NCBI GenBank assembly: GCA_025504975.1
Contig: JANUWI010000012.1
Coordinates: 1,240,001-1,304,000, forward strand
Direction: 5' to 3'
Source: Plenodomus lindquistii
Taxonomy: Eukaryota; Ascomycota; Dothideomycetes; Pleosporales; Leptosphaeriaceae
DNA: 64,000 nucleotides
Made by a program: the position numbers and the translations under genes. Below are positions 11,625 through 22,555 of this stretch, piece by piece. The notes under the pieces are model-generated. The model was not told where the DNA came from. It saw only the letters and a list, made by a program, of their open reading frames with translations, and searched no databases. Position 1 is the first letter of the stretch. Each line of letters starts with the position of its first letter.

Positions 11625-13575
11625 CTAATACCCAGCCAAGATGCCCTCTGCAATCTTCTCCGCCAGCATATAGATGGAACTTTGGGGATGACCTGGCAGG
11701 CTGAATGGGATCACAGAGTTGTCCACGACTCTCAACCCCTTTACACCAAACACTTTGGCTTTGGAATCGACTACAGCACCCTTGTTCCCCGCCTTGCCCA
11801 TTGCGCACGTCGAGCTCGCATGCCATATGGGTTGCGCCGACGTTCTGATGAAATCGAGGATCTGCTCATCAGTGGAGACATCATCGCCGGGGGTGATCTC
11901 CGGTCCGATTACGACACCCGCGATTGCGGTACTGTTCCAAGCCTCGCGCACGCGCTTGAAAGCAGCGACCAGGACTTCGCCATCCGCAGGGTCGCTTAGC
12001 CAGCCAAGGTTGATGACTGGTGCGTCTGTAATCGAAGCGCTGCGGATCGTCACGTTGCCTCTTGACATGGGTGTGAGCAGAGTACCGCTGATCGCACCAA
12101 CCGTCGTCAGGTTCATGAAACCACCTGGGAAGCCAGATGAAATGTATTCAATCTCAGGCCAATCTGCGGGAAATTTGGCGAGCAAGTCGGACGTCCTTGA
12201 CGAGAATGCTGCACGGTTCGGCAACTTCTCGAACGACAGGTAACCTCCAGCAGAACTATATGGTCCCGCAGCATTCGAGAAATACTCCGTGGCTGCTTGA
12301 GCTTGTTGTTCAGGCGTCGCAATGTATGTGCCTGTATTTGGTACTGTAATACCTCGGAGTACGTTGAAGAATATCTGATCCCACAGATTTTGACCAACGC
12401 CTGGGAGATCTGAAACTACGCTGATAGAGTTTGAGCGAAGCGTTGACGCGGGCCCAATACCTGCGCTTGTTAGTCTGGACGGTCATCTGCGTCGTACCTT
12501 CGAGATCGTACCTGATAGCATGAGGAGTTGGGGAGAGTGGAAAACGCCTGCCGAAAGGATGACCTCCTTCCTCGCCTTGACGACAAAATTCAGCCCGCCG
12601 CCCGACACAGCGACTCCGGTGGCCTTCTTTGAGCTATTGATAATCACCCTCGATGCCTGCGTACGCAGGTAAACGGAGATCCGTGCATGGGGGTTCTTCA
12701 GTGCAGCGGCGAGATAGCTGGTCTTGGATGTGCTTCGAGTTGCATCTCTCGGATCAATGGTGGTAGATGTCCAGGCACCTCCATCAAGACTTCCACTGCT
12801 CAGACCCCTGGGGTTCAGCTTTTGTCCGATTGCTTGCAGCGCCAGCGCCAGCCAGCTCTGGGTTGGATCGACCCAATTTGCAAACGATACCTGCAATGGA
12901 CCCTTTAAAGAGTTGTCGAAGGCCTTCGGGTCGTAGAGCGCAGTAGCATTTGGCGCGTTCCTCTTGGCAAGGTTCGGGGCCGTCAATGTAGCTGTCCGCT
13001 TGAAGTATGGGAGAAGACGATTGAAAGTGTAGCTTTGATCACCCACGAGGTCGGCCCAGCGCTTGTATGCGCCTACTGTTCCACGGTGATATGTCATTGT
13101 GTTGAGGGCGGAGCTCCCTCCCAGAGTTTTGCCTTGCCCATAATGGATGCGACGCCCGCCAGCCGATGTCTGCGGTGTTGACAGAAGATCCCAGTCGACG
13201 AGGGGAGTGCGTGGATAGTCCTCAGTTGTGCCCAATACTGGCATTACCAGGGAATAGTATGGGATGACAGACTGGTTGCCATTATCCTGCTCGTACAGGC
13301 CGCCAGCTTCGATTACGGCGACCGACGCGAAGGCCGACAAACGAGCAGCGATTGCGAGTCCAGCGGTCCCACCGCCAATTACTGCAACACTGTCAGCTAA
13401 CGTCGCTGCGATGGAACCACGTCAGGATGCGCGGGAAGCAGCACTTACCAACGTAGTCGTACGATGCATTGCCAGGGGCTGCTGGTTGAAGCTGTTGTGC
13501 TATGCTACTGGCACCAAATGCGCACAACGCGACCGCGATGCTCGACGTATATCTGACCATCTTTGAGGCGCCCAC
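11625..13575 (-). CDS. Secreted GMC-family FAD oxidoreductase
   Basis: Glucose-methanol-choline type flavoenzyme oxidising an alcohol or sugar with FAD. Exons on the minus strand are 13575-13449, 13381-12512 and 12460-11625, giving 610 residues. Introns are 67 nt (GTAAGT..TTGCAG) and 51 nt (GTACGA..GCGCAG). The first join creates YDYVVIGGGTAGLAIAAR, the Rossmann FAD-binding motif; the second restores LMLSGIGPASTL of the GMC signature 2 region. A signal peptide (VRYTSSIAVALCAFGASSIA) precedes it, so the product should be exported. The C-terminal domain has HASSTCAMG (His about 546) and GHPQSS (His about 590), the His/His catalytic pair typical of aryl-alcohol oxidase-like members. Start is either 13575 or the ATG at 13560 directly before the signal peptide. 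Substrate is not predictable; a role in lignocellulose attack or secondary metabolism is inference. Confidence 0.9.
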
Positions 13576-16070
13576 AAGTCGAACCTTATTTCAACGGAAA
13601 CGATTTCACAGTACACAAGACGCGATGATTGACAGCGAACACCCAGCGCTCCCGCTCGGAGGTCAAAGTATATACAACCTCAAACCACACGCTCGGGAAC
13701 ATCTTCTATTGGCCGTAGGCTTTCGCGGATATCTTTGTAAGAGCTGTTCAGTAATTATTCGCTCCAAAAAGCCATACGACTCGCAGGCTGCAGGTACCTT
13801 TGCAGGATCCTGCCTATCAATCACATCGGAGATGACCAGCATGCCACTTTTGCATGCGCCACGGGCCGTGCACGCGTGCGTGCTTCGCTCTTCTATCCCA
13901 TCAGAGGCTCTGATTCCGATGGCTGTCTGACATCCGGGTTGTTGGATGCATGGGTGGTCTTTCCAATGTCCGCAACACGCGCGAGGCGGTGGAATAGGGC
14001 CGAAGTCAGCTGTGGTGATGATTCGTGGGTTGGTCGTTTTCAAGCAGCCCCACCAAAGTACCGAAAGGCCCCACCGAACACTGTTCGGAGCTTGACATCC
14101 TTTTCAAAAGCTTCGCCGCATGATCATTAATACCACAGACAATTGCTCTGATCTAGACTTTGGATGTATGCTACACCGTCGATATTCTCAGGATGGCTCG
14201 CATTCTGCGCATGACACAGGATCAGTTCCGAAATCTGTGAACCACAAAAGCTGGCCTTGAGTCAGCGACCGCCGCGAACTCGTTCCCCATCTCAGAAACC
14301 ATCTCGTACGATAGTCACCTCGGCTTCCTGCGTCCTCGAATACGGATTATTTCGAACAGGGTCTTCTTCGATGCAGCCACAATAAGTGAACATGAATCTA
14401 CATGTCTAGGCACCACTTCCAGCGCACGCTCGTAGCTTCAAAATGCACTGCACGTACAACCTGTCATGCTTGGGTACAGACTTTCTCTGCAGTATGGCTC
14501 TAGCCGTACAAGACACCCCACGACAGATTCCATATCATCACTAGTTTCGGCAATGCGTCCTAGTGACACAAGAGGCTAGATGTCTATACAACATCGAAAT
14601 GACGTGAAAAAAGTCGAGTACATTATAGAGCTGGGAAAGCCGTTCATGGCTAGTCGCTCGAGATTATTGAATCGCAGAGCTCTTCGGTCTTCGCTTGTGC
14701 TCTGAGTGGGATGTTCGTACAGAATGTCAAGCGAAAATTGATCTTAAGTGTTTCGTCTCGATTCGAACGTCGAGGACTCAACAGTGAAGCCTCGTGCGTA
14801 GCAGTCTGAATTGCGGGTAGGGTGCTCACTCTGAGGACTTTCTCCATTTTGCAGAAGAATTTGTATTCTGAGCGATTGGACTGGAGGGACAGTTGAGGTT
14901 GCTTGCGTTGCATGACGCGGCAACTGCTCGATGACAGTGGTTGAATGAGACCAATTCTTCCGCATCGTTGATATGGGAAGCACTGCTGGTACTTCTTTGA
15001 ATCCTCGTCTATATGTTTGGGTTGATCGGATGTTCGGACACACTTGGATGCGCCATTTCCATGCCGTATCAACATCTCAACTGTATTTCACCGTGAGCGG
15101 CTATAGAGCGTCTCTTGGAAGCACACTACCTTTCCAGTGCAGCTGTGGACGTTCTCACATCTAGGGTGCGTGGTAGTGTTGTGAATTGTGGTCAAACAAG
15201 GAGAGGTAGTAGATAGTGAGTTGAGCACTTATCAACCTACACATCATTTTTCATGTCATCCAATGCAGACTTGGCGTCTGATACACGCACCCTGACACGA
15301 ATGAGGAATTACTAGCTGTGATTTAAACACTCACTATGCTTGTAACGCTAGGCTGTCAGAAAACGGACCACTATATATCTTCCTTCGGTGGTGCTCATGT
15401 CGCATTAATTGCGTTATTATCCATGGAATGTGCCTACTAGTTAGCGACGCGGGTGATCCAATCGTTTGTTAAATACAAATGAGGAAATCAAAACAGCGAA
15501 TTATGAATTAATGTCTTAGCCACGAAGCCTCCTACAATAAGATGGAGCCGAATTCTTCTTTCCACGCCTATAGAAACAGCATATTCGACTACAGCAGATC
15601 TTGGAATTAGTCCAGATTACACGTTTACAGACTCTTCACTTAAGTTGCGCTAGTAAGGCGAAGATGATACATTCATGCACTGCAATTATACGACACTATA
15701 TGCGAATCCGCGACCACCCTTGTCAAGATATGACAACAACATGTCCAATCCAAATCGTGGCGAAAATCTAGAATTGTTGCTTAGTGACACACTCGAGTAC
15801 TCATACGCGTGGTGTACGCCTCTTTAATCTCTCTCACCTCGATGCAAACGCGAGCTCAGGTTTCCAGGGTTCCGCGACCGAAAGGCCAGCGAGCAGGCGA
15901 GCGCTCTCACCTCTCACGATGATAAATTTACGGTGGCGATCTTAAGGCAGTAGTCGCGTGTCTCATGACTATATAGGCGCCTGTTTTGGGGAACCTGGGC
16001 GTTAGCATCGGCACCACGGGTTCACTACCGCGACCTGCAACCACAATAGCAGATTGCCTTGCGTCGAGTC
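13576..16070. promoter_or_regulatory. Intergenic; right end is the promoter of the first tandem paralogue
   Basis: About 2.5 kb with no supported gene; open frames at 13663-14043 and 14650-15075 lack any recognisable feature. The last 230 bases resemble the region ahead of the second tandem gene. GATGCAAACGCG at 15841-15852 recurs at 17891-17902, and both copies are followed within about 50 bases by a GGTTC(C/T)G block and lie almost the same distance from their ATG. Confidence 0.5.
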
Positions 16071-17606
16071 ATGATGAAGTTGACACACCTGATGCTCATA
16101 GTAGTCCACCTACTTCTAGTGTTATCTACGCACAGTCTCATCGTCTCCCTCGAACCTCTTGACTCGGAGCCTACGCCCGCCTATTCTTCTGTCGACACCG
16201 GAAGAGGAACTAAGCAAGTCGCCCACTCGCACAGCAGCCATAATGTCACCAAATCCAGCTCCCCACAGCCCTCGCTAGTCCACATCGCAGCAGGCTGGAA
16301 CCCCAACAACCTGCCCTCAGCCGTCGAGTGGCGGCGATACGCAGACAAAGGGTCGAAGTTGCGATGCATGATGGAAGCCACAGATGTAGAGGCAGGCCGC
16401 ATGTGGCCTGATCCCATGAATCGGCAACCTCCATCGGCGAGTAGTCGATGGAGAGGTACAATTCGCGGTATGTTAAATCATACGTTCCCAATCTGTGTTT
16501 CCATTCACATGGCTGACTAGCTCCCCAGCGGGTCTACGAACATGGTACTGGCACGAAGGCCAAGAAGCTCAATCGAACTGCGACTTCAGCACGCACAGAA
16601 TCGAGCATGTGCTCGCCAGTTTAGGGATTAGCAGTCTGCCTCGCGAGCGCGGCGGCGACAACATGTGCTTCAGTATCGACCACTACGATGAGAACGCTGT
16701 GGATAAAGATGGAGATGAAGTTGCCCCAGAGGATCAGTATTACGTTGTCGGACAACGGTCTATGCGTGTACGTTGTGCTCTTCACCCACCAATTCCAATT
16801 ACTATTACGACGCCAGCTCCACTCCCACACTCTTGATTGCTCTAGCTATGCTCTTCACACCCGTGGGAATCAATCATGTACTCATATTCTTCGTCTAGGC
16901 CACAGGTGCTCACTACCGCTTCGGCCTAAACCCGCGCTCTGGCGCCATCTTCGCGCAATCGCTGCTCAACCCATCGTCAGCTGCGCAAGAAAACTGGAAT
17001 CTTCCTCACGCACCCAGCGCTGAACAACTACCGCAGCTACGCCTACCCTCTGACATCATCTTTGCATACTGGTATCGCGAGGCGCCGCATCCGCAGAACC
17101 TGCAATACTATTTTGTAAACCATGTTGTGAATCGCGAGACGGTGCGGATAGTCGCGGGTGTTTTGCAGAACAAGGGGGTAGAAACTGTGCCGCAGTGGCC
17201 GGGGGTGGTCGTGGGTGGAGGAACGGAAGAGGCGGCGGCATTGATAGGTGAGTTGATTGTGTTTTCAACTGCGTCCTCGCGTATCGAAGACACATTAGTC
17301 TGACTTGGTGGTTTGACAGGTTCTCCAATCGGTGCGACGTTTGCATATTTGCTCATTCAACACAAGACCGAGCTAGGCATCAAGACTGTTAGCGAAATAG
17401 TTATTTTTCGTGAACGTAGTAACGAAGTGGATCTGGAGTTGCAGCTCCTGTTCAAGGTGGGAATGGCGGCAAATCCGCAGGCTAGTGCGGAAAAGACAGT
17501 CGTGCGGGGGCAAGACGAAGATGCTGTGTCAAGGATGTCAAGACAACGTGCAGAGATGGAAGGCATGTACGTGGAAGGAGTACGAACGCATGTGCTGGCT
17601 TGGTGA
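16071..17606 (+). CDS. Secreted protein of unknown function, tandem paralogue A
   Basis: Not a family I recognise. Exons 16071-16467, 16529-16767, 16899-17247 and 17320-17606 give 423 residues. Introns start GTATGT, GTACGT and GTGAGT and end CCAG, CTAG and ACAG. The N-terminus (MKLTHLMLIVVHLLLVLSTHS after a leading Met) is a signal peptide, followed by a low-complexity Ser/His stretch. Blocks conserved with the next gene are WRGT, LASLGIS, RGGDN.C.SI.H.DE, ATGA.YRFGLNP, IFAYW.R.AP, LQYYFVNH(V/I)VN, G(S)P(I/L)GAT.AY.LIQHK.ELGIK and GVRTHVLAW at the very end. Intron positions and phases are the same in both copies, so this is a tandem gene duplication. Start could be 16071 or 16074. The ATGA.YRFGLNP and LIQHK blocks are the best handles for a profile search. 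Confidence 0.82.
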
Positions 17607-18121
17607 TGACACGATTGGGCGATACAGATAGAAGGGGAGGAACATAGACCGTGTGACGGGTAGACGATGCTGGTGAAGAAGGTGTGTTGTATTAGATGGA
17701 TAAAATAGGGAAGAATAGTCTTCTCATCCATCCTTATTGTTGAATTCCCCCATTTCTCAGCCACATTCGAGATTTTCCCCCTGTCTCATCCCCATCATGT
17801 GGAGTTGCTCCAATGTTGCAGAAGCTCTCACTAGACTCGAGAAGACTCAAGCTTACGCATGACGCCTGGGTTGCCGATTTCGCTCATCACGATGCAAACG
17901 CGTTGACGACGTTGCAAGGGTTCTGCCACCGATAGTCTGCGAAATGGACCGACGGCAAACGCTCTTGTTCGTCGCATGTAATGGTAGTAAAGCATCTTCC
18001 CCCAAGGCCGTCGCTGCGTGCCGGTGTCACGCCATCGCACCTGCTTGAACGTGCCTCCACCCCAGCTGCTTGATGACTTGCGCGACCTCGACCATCACAA
18101 ATTGCACGACAGCGATCCAGA
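17607..18121. promoter_or_regulatory. Region between tandem paralogues, with promoter motif shared with copy A
   Basis: No gene. It contains the 3' flank of copy A and the promoter of copy B. GATGCAAACGCG at 17891-17902 lies 231 bases before ATG 18122, against 230 for the matching motif of copy A. A second shared stretch (GCGACCT..ACCA.CACAA) lies within the last 50 bases before each ATG. Binding factor unknown. Confidence 0.55.
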
Positions 18122-19722
18122 ATGAAACTCACACGAGTATATCTCGCGCTGGTGTTCCTGCTACTTTTGGCCCACAGTCTGGTCATCTCGCCCTCGCCCT
18201 CACTCCTCAGCCCAAGCCTCGTCTCCAGCCTCTCCTTCAACACGACCGACACAGCGCACGAGGAACTTGTCTACGCGCGCCCAGCTGCCCAGAATAACCG
18301 CACTGCCCAGCATAACCGCAGTCACCATGTTGTCGTTAGCAGCGCCTCAGACCCAGTACGGGTACCTGTCACGAGACGCTGGAACCCCGACGACGTGGCC
18401 ACGGATGGCGAGTGGGCGCGCTTGGTGCAGAAAGGTTCCATGTTGCGGTGCTTGATGGAGTCGACGGATGAAGAGGCAGGCGGTACGTGGGACCCTTGGA
18501 ACCGACAACCCTACACGGCGAGTAGTCCATGGAGAGGTACTCTTGTTGGTACGTACACTCTGCAGCTCACACTTGTCGCTTCCTATCCCACAATTCCCAA
18601 CTTGCATTCTTCATCCCTTTGTACTGTGCAACCCCCGTGGTGCGCACACACAACTGACTGCTCGCCCCGCAGACGAATTGGCGACCTGGTTCTGGAAGGA
18701 AGGCGACGACGACCAGACCTTCTGCTACTTTGGCAACGACGACCCACACAACGACGCTCACCACAAGATTGCAGACGCCCTCACCAGCCTCGGTATAAGC
18801 ATCTTGCCTCGGTCCCACGGCGGCGACAATACATGTTACAGCATCAACCACTTTGACGAAGACTCCATGTGGAACCCCGAAGATCAGATCTACACGGTCG
18901 GTGAGAAACTTTACACGGTACGCAGTCGCCCCTGCACTTCATGTCTTCTCATTTCCATAGACACCGTAACGCCTGTATACTAACCCACCCTCACAGGCCA
19001 CAGGCGCATATTATCGCTTCGGCCTCAATCCCGTCGCGGGTGCCATATTTGCCCAAAACCTGGTCAATCCCATGACGGCCGCAATCGACGAGTGGACGGA
19101 AACCCCGACCGTAGACGACATGCCTGCGCTCCGCTTGGCCTCGGACATCATCTTTGCGTACTGGCTGCGCAACGCGCCAAATCCCCGGGTCTTGCAATAC
19201 TACTTTGTCAATCACATTGTCAATGTAAAGACAGCGGCGGTCATCACACGCGTATTGAGGGACTCTGGCAGGACTGCGGTACCACGGTGGCCAGGGCTGT
19301 CGGTGGACGGTAGCACTGAGGCGGCGGCTGCGTTGATTGGTGAGTAACATTCTAGTCCTCCACCCTGTGTCTATACATGGCAGGTGTGCAGAGCAGAAAA
19401 AGAGCAAAGCTAACCTTCTCCTCTCTGCCATCTAGGGTCCCCACTAGGCGCCACACTCGCGTACATGCTCATTCAGCACAAGGCCGAACTCGGCATCAAG
19501 GCTGTGACGGAGATTGTCATTTTCCGCGAAGACAGCGACGATGAATTTCCGGAATTGCAGCTGCTCTTCAAGATTGCAGAAGTACAGCATCCAAATGGAG
19601 AGCCGGATGTGGGGATGGCGCGGCAAGATAGCGTGGTGGACGGGGGGCTGCAAGTGCGGTACGCAAAGGAGATGGGAGGGGGATATGCAGATGGTGTACG
19701 AACACATGTGTTGGCTTGGTAG
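18122..19722 (+). CDS. Secreted protein of unknown function, tandem paralogue B
   Basis: Second member of the tandem pair. Exons 18122-18548, 18673-18917, 18997-19339 and 19436-19722 give 433 residues. Donors are GTACGT, GTACGC and GTGAGT; the second intron has a textbook TACTAAC branch site. The signal peptide MKLTRVYLALVFLLLLAHSL matches copy A in its first four residues and general character, then a variable Ser/Asn/His-rich segment with several N-x-(S/T) sites follows before the conserved part (TRRWNPDDVA..EWARLV.KGS.LRC). The last exon is 287 nt in both genes. The N-terminal third and the tail around residues 390-420 are the most divergent parts, while ATGAYYRFGLNP, YYFVNHIVN and LIQHKAELGIK are nearly unchanged. 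That pattern suggests a conserved core with a fast-changing surface. Function unknown; no enzyme motif is evident. Confidence 0.83.
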
Positions 19723-20253
19723 TCGTAGGGTCGGAGTGGTAGAGGGGGTGCGACGGTTGTTGGGTCGGTAGACAAGACGTGGTGTATGATGAGAAGAAGG
19801 CAAGGGATGGCGAGTGGTAATGGATGAGGTAATGGAGAAATGGTCCTACCTACATAGTAAAACACGGCATCATCTTGAGCTATAGGTTTTGTCAATGCGT
19901 CAGCCCCAAGGGTTCAGTCCGATTGGTACTTCAATGACGCCCAGCTCTCGGACCACGTCGCAGAGATGGGCTATCCGCGGGTTCCTGGCAGGTGGTGCTC
20001 AGCCAATCCTCTCCTCTCGACGGTCGACGCTGGGCTCGTCCCACGTGGAGAGATGCTCGTGTTCTCCAACCCCGTCCAAGCCTGTCATAACCTCTTAGGC
20101 AGGCCTTCATCGCAGCCTGCTCGTGCTCCCTTGTCGAATAGCCCACGACACGGCCAATTACTGTCCCGACTTTTGGCCCCTCAATTCCTCCTCATATCCA
20201 TCCTCACCACCACCACGTGTTCCCCATGCACGGAATCCCTCACTCCTATCCCA
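19723..20253. other. Intergenic between convergent genes
   Basis: About 530 bp between convergent stop codons of paralogue B and the RRM-like gene. It holds only 3' flanks and chance open frames in both directions. Confidence 0.5.
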
Positions 20254-21167
20254 TCAATCCACCCTAGTAGCATGTCCACGATACCACCCCTCCCTCCCCT
20301 CCTCAATCCCCTTCAACCCCCTCATCCTCTTGTCCACATACTCCCTCATGGCGCCCAACACCCTGATCGGCGTTCTATACGCGCCGGGCGGCCGCTTACT
20401 CACATCGGCTAACCCTGGATGTGGGACTTGGGTCGCTAGATCGCGCTGGGCGAGCGACTTCATGGGGTGGAAGTATTTGTAAAAGGGCTGGCGTTCGATG
20501 AAGTCGGCGTGGATGACGCGGCTGTGGTCGAGGGTTAGGTGGAAGGGTTTGGATGTTTGGGGTTGCGTGCGGTGGGGGTTGCGTGCGGTGGTTGGCGGGG
20601 TGTAGGTCGATGTTGGGGTTTGGTTGTTGGAGAAGGGCATTGGCGGGGTGGAGGTGGAGGATGTGGCTGTGGGTGGTGACGGTGGCAGGGTGTGGGCGAG
20701 GAGTTGGGAGGGTCGGAGTATGTCGTCTATGTTGTCTTTTGCAGCGGCGGCTTGCCAGCTCTCGTCGTCGGCTTCATTGCCATTGCCATTGCCTTCGCCT
20801 CCTTCTTCTTCTTGTTCTTTGCCGGCAAAGCGCAATGTCGATGTATCGTTGGTTGCGACGCGCTCGAGTGCGAAGCGGATGGGCGATGCGTCGAGGGCGG
20901 CTTGGGCCGAGGTTGCGTCGCGGAAAATGGCGAGGGCGACGTTGTTGAGGGGGTTTTGGTATTCGTACTGCATGCGCATCTGGTCAGCCCCCTCCTGCAG
21001 TCTCTTTTCTTCTGCGTGGCTGGGCATACCTTCATGTACTTGAACATGCTGACCTCTCCAAACCGCCTCAGCACGCGCAATATCTCCCTGCTCTCGGACA
21101 GATTGGCGGGCCGTGGCACGATGCGCACGTGTATTGAGCGCGCGGCCAGTGCTCGCTTCGTCGCCAT
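20254..21167 (-). CDS. RRM-like small protein with disordered Pro/Ser-rich middle
   Basis: Two exons on the minus strand, 21167-21030 and 20979-20254, give 287 residues. The 50-nt intron (GTATGC..CTGACCAG) joins MFKYMK to MRMQYEYQNPLNNVALAIF. The first about 85 residues have the pattern of an RNA-recognition motif: a strand (SIHVRIVPRP), a helix (SESREILRVLRRFGEVSMFKYM), then strand plus helix (NVALAIFRDATSAQAAL). The middle is Glu/Gly/Asn- and then Pro/Thr/Ser-rich and likely disordered. The C-terminal about 90 residues are again ordered (LDHSRVIHADFIERQPFYKYFHPMK, then RTPIRVLGAMREYVDKRM). The Arg-rich N-terminus (MATKRALAARSIHVR) could be a mitochondrial presequence, which is inference. 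Three tandem copies of a 10-mer lie just before the ATG. The exact family is unknown to me. Confidence 0.78.
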
Positions 21168-21170
21168 TGT

Positions 21171-21200
21171 CGTGCCGTGTCGTGCCGTGTCGTGCCGTGT
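21171..21200. repeat. Tandem 10-mer, three copies, in the leader of the RRM-like gene
   Basis: CGTGCCGTGT is repeated three times without interruption and is followed by a degenerate fourth copy (CGTGTCGTCA). On the coding strand of the minus-strand gene it lies about 4-33 bases before ATG 21167, so it would be in the 5' untranslated leader or core promoter. Confidence 0.85.
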
Positions 21201-21892
21201 CGTGTCGTCACGTGTGAGTGTTGCGCATAGTGCAGGGCTGTTGGTGGGTGGTGTCGCCTGAATTCCAGAGGGTCGAGCTTTGGAAGCTCCACCCACAAAT
21301 GATTGAGGCTCAAAGCTTCCCGCCGGAAAGTGGGTCAAGCTCAGCCTTGCCACCGCAATTTACCGCCACGAGGGTCCGACGACGGCGGCCCGTGAGCGAT
21401 CCATCTTTTCGGGCACCGTCTGGTCTGTGGTCAGATTGCGCGGCAAAGGAGGATTGACGTTGGAATCGTGGCCAAGGCGTAGGGCGGCCGATCAACGTTG
21501 CAGTCGGCTGCACTAGATAGGGGTTCTTGTCCATGTGAGCGTGTTGCATGTGATAGTGTGTATGTATCGAGTATGTATTGGGTGCAACTCTAGATAATTG
21601 TGTATAGATGGAAATGGGAATAATGGTGGAGCGACTGCGCACTGCATTGTCATCTCCACCCTGTCTGCTCAACCCTCAGGGAGCTTTATATGAGAAAACA
21701 CAACCCTTGTGGGGTCGCCATCTGTATGTATAGAACCCCCAAACCGTAGCCAGCCCCGATTCCCAATCCCGTGGTATAGTGCTGTTCAAATGATCAAAAA
21801 ACGCCGCGCAATGCTTCCGTCCTTTCTCACTGCCCTCCCAACTTCATGTGTACAACCCAGTGTAATGTCCATGGCCAAGCATGTGTACATGA
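21201..21892. other. Intergenic
   Basis: About 690 bp. It holds the upstream region of the RRM-like gene and the 3' side of the next minus-strand gene. No coding frame with recognisable content. Confidence 0.45.
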
Positions 21893-22555
21893 TCACGAAC
21901 TCCTTCTCTTCGTCACCCCGTGTTCACCGGCCCGCTTGCGCATACGCACAGCCTTGGTAACGCGGACACAGCTATCCCTTCGCTCGTTCGACTGCCACCG
22001 CTGCAGACCAAGCAGCGCCTCAAGTTCGCGTGCCGGGGGGTCACAGTCCATGGTTAGCGCCTCATCATGGCCTTCTGGTATTGTTGAATTCGACTCGATT
22101 GATGAAGTCGACGATGAGGATGAGGTGCGCGACTTCGCCTCCGAGATTGTGCATTGCTCTTCGTCCTCGATCATGCGCACCAGTGCCGAGATGTCGCGGA
22201 CGTGCGAAGCGCTGCACTGCAGGCGTGAGTTGCTCTGGCGCTGCATGCGCAGTAATGACGCCGCGACGCGGGAATATGTTGGTCGCCGGCTCTTCTCGTC
22301 ATGTTGATCCAGAGCGCACTCTTTGGGTGGTGATGGTTGGTCTGTAGGATACGAAGGGTCGACCCGTAGACTCTGCTGATTAAGCTGTGCCGCCAAATCG
22401 CCCACTGTGCACGGCAGTGGTGTAGATGGCCTGTGGTATCGCGGCAGAGGTGATGCGGGCTTCGAGGTAGGCGATACATTCATAGTTGCGCGGTCGGCTT
22501 CGTACGCGCTGTATGCCGACCGTGCGACAGGCTCAAAGGAAAAGTCGCAGAACAT
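21893..22555 (-). CDS. Ser-rich protein of unknown function
   Basis: Single-exon 220-residue frame beginning MFCDFSFEPVARSAYSAYEADR. I do not recognise it. Content suggests a mostly disordered regulatory or adaptor protein: Pro/Ser segments (about 28-75), a basic helical stretch (RRPTYSRVAASLLRMQRQSNSRL, about 90-115), then an acidic helix (VRDISALVRMIEDEEQC), a poly-Ser run, and a conserved-looking RELEALLGLQRWQ before a basic tail (RKRAGEHGVTKRRSS) that could be a nuclear signal. It has no membrane segment or signal peptide. The opposite-strand frames in the same place have poorer composition. Moderate confidence that it is expressed. Confidence 0.6.
   Translation of the reverse strand: MFCDFSFEPVARSAYSAYEADRATMNVSPTSKPASPLPRYHRPSTPLPCTVGDLAAQLNQQSLRVDPSYPTDQPSPPKECALDQHDEKSRRPTYSRVAASLLRMQRQSNSRLQCSASHVRDISALVRMIEDEEQCTISEAKSRTSSSSSTSSIESNSTIPEGHDEALTMDCDPPARELEALLGLQRWQSNERRDSCVRVTKAVRMRKRAGEHGVTKRRSS

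Noticed and set aside
20553..21261. Long plus-strand frames overlapping the RRM-like gene
   Set aside because: They are antisense shadows of the G+C-rich, repetitive coding strand (Trp/Gly/Arg-rich).
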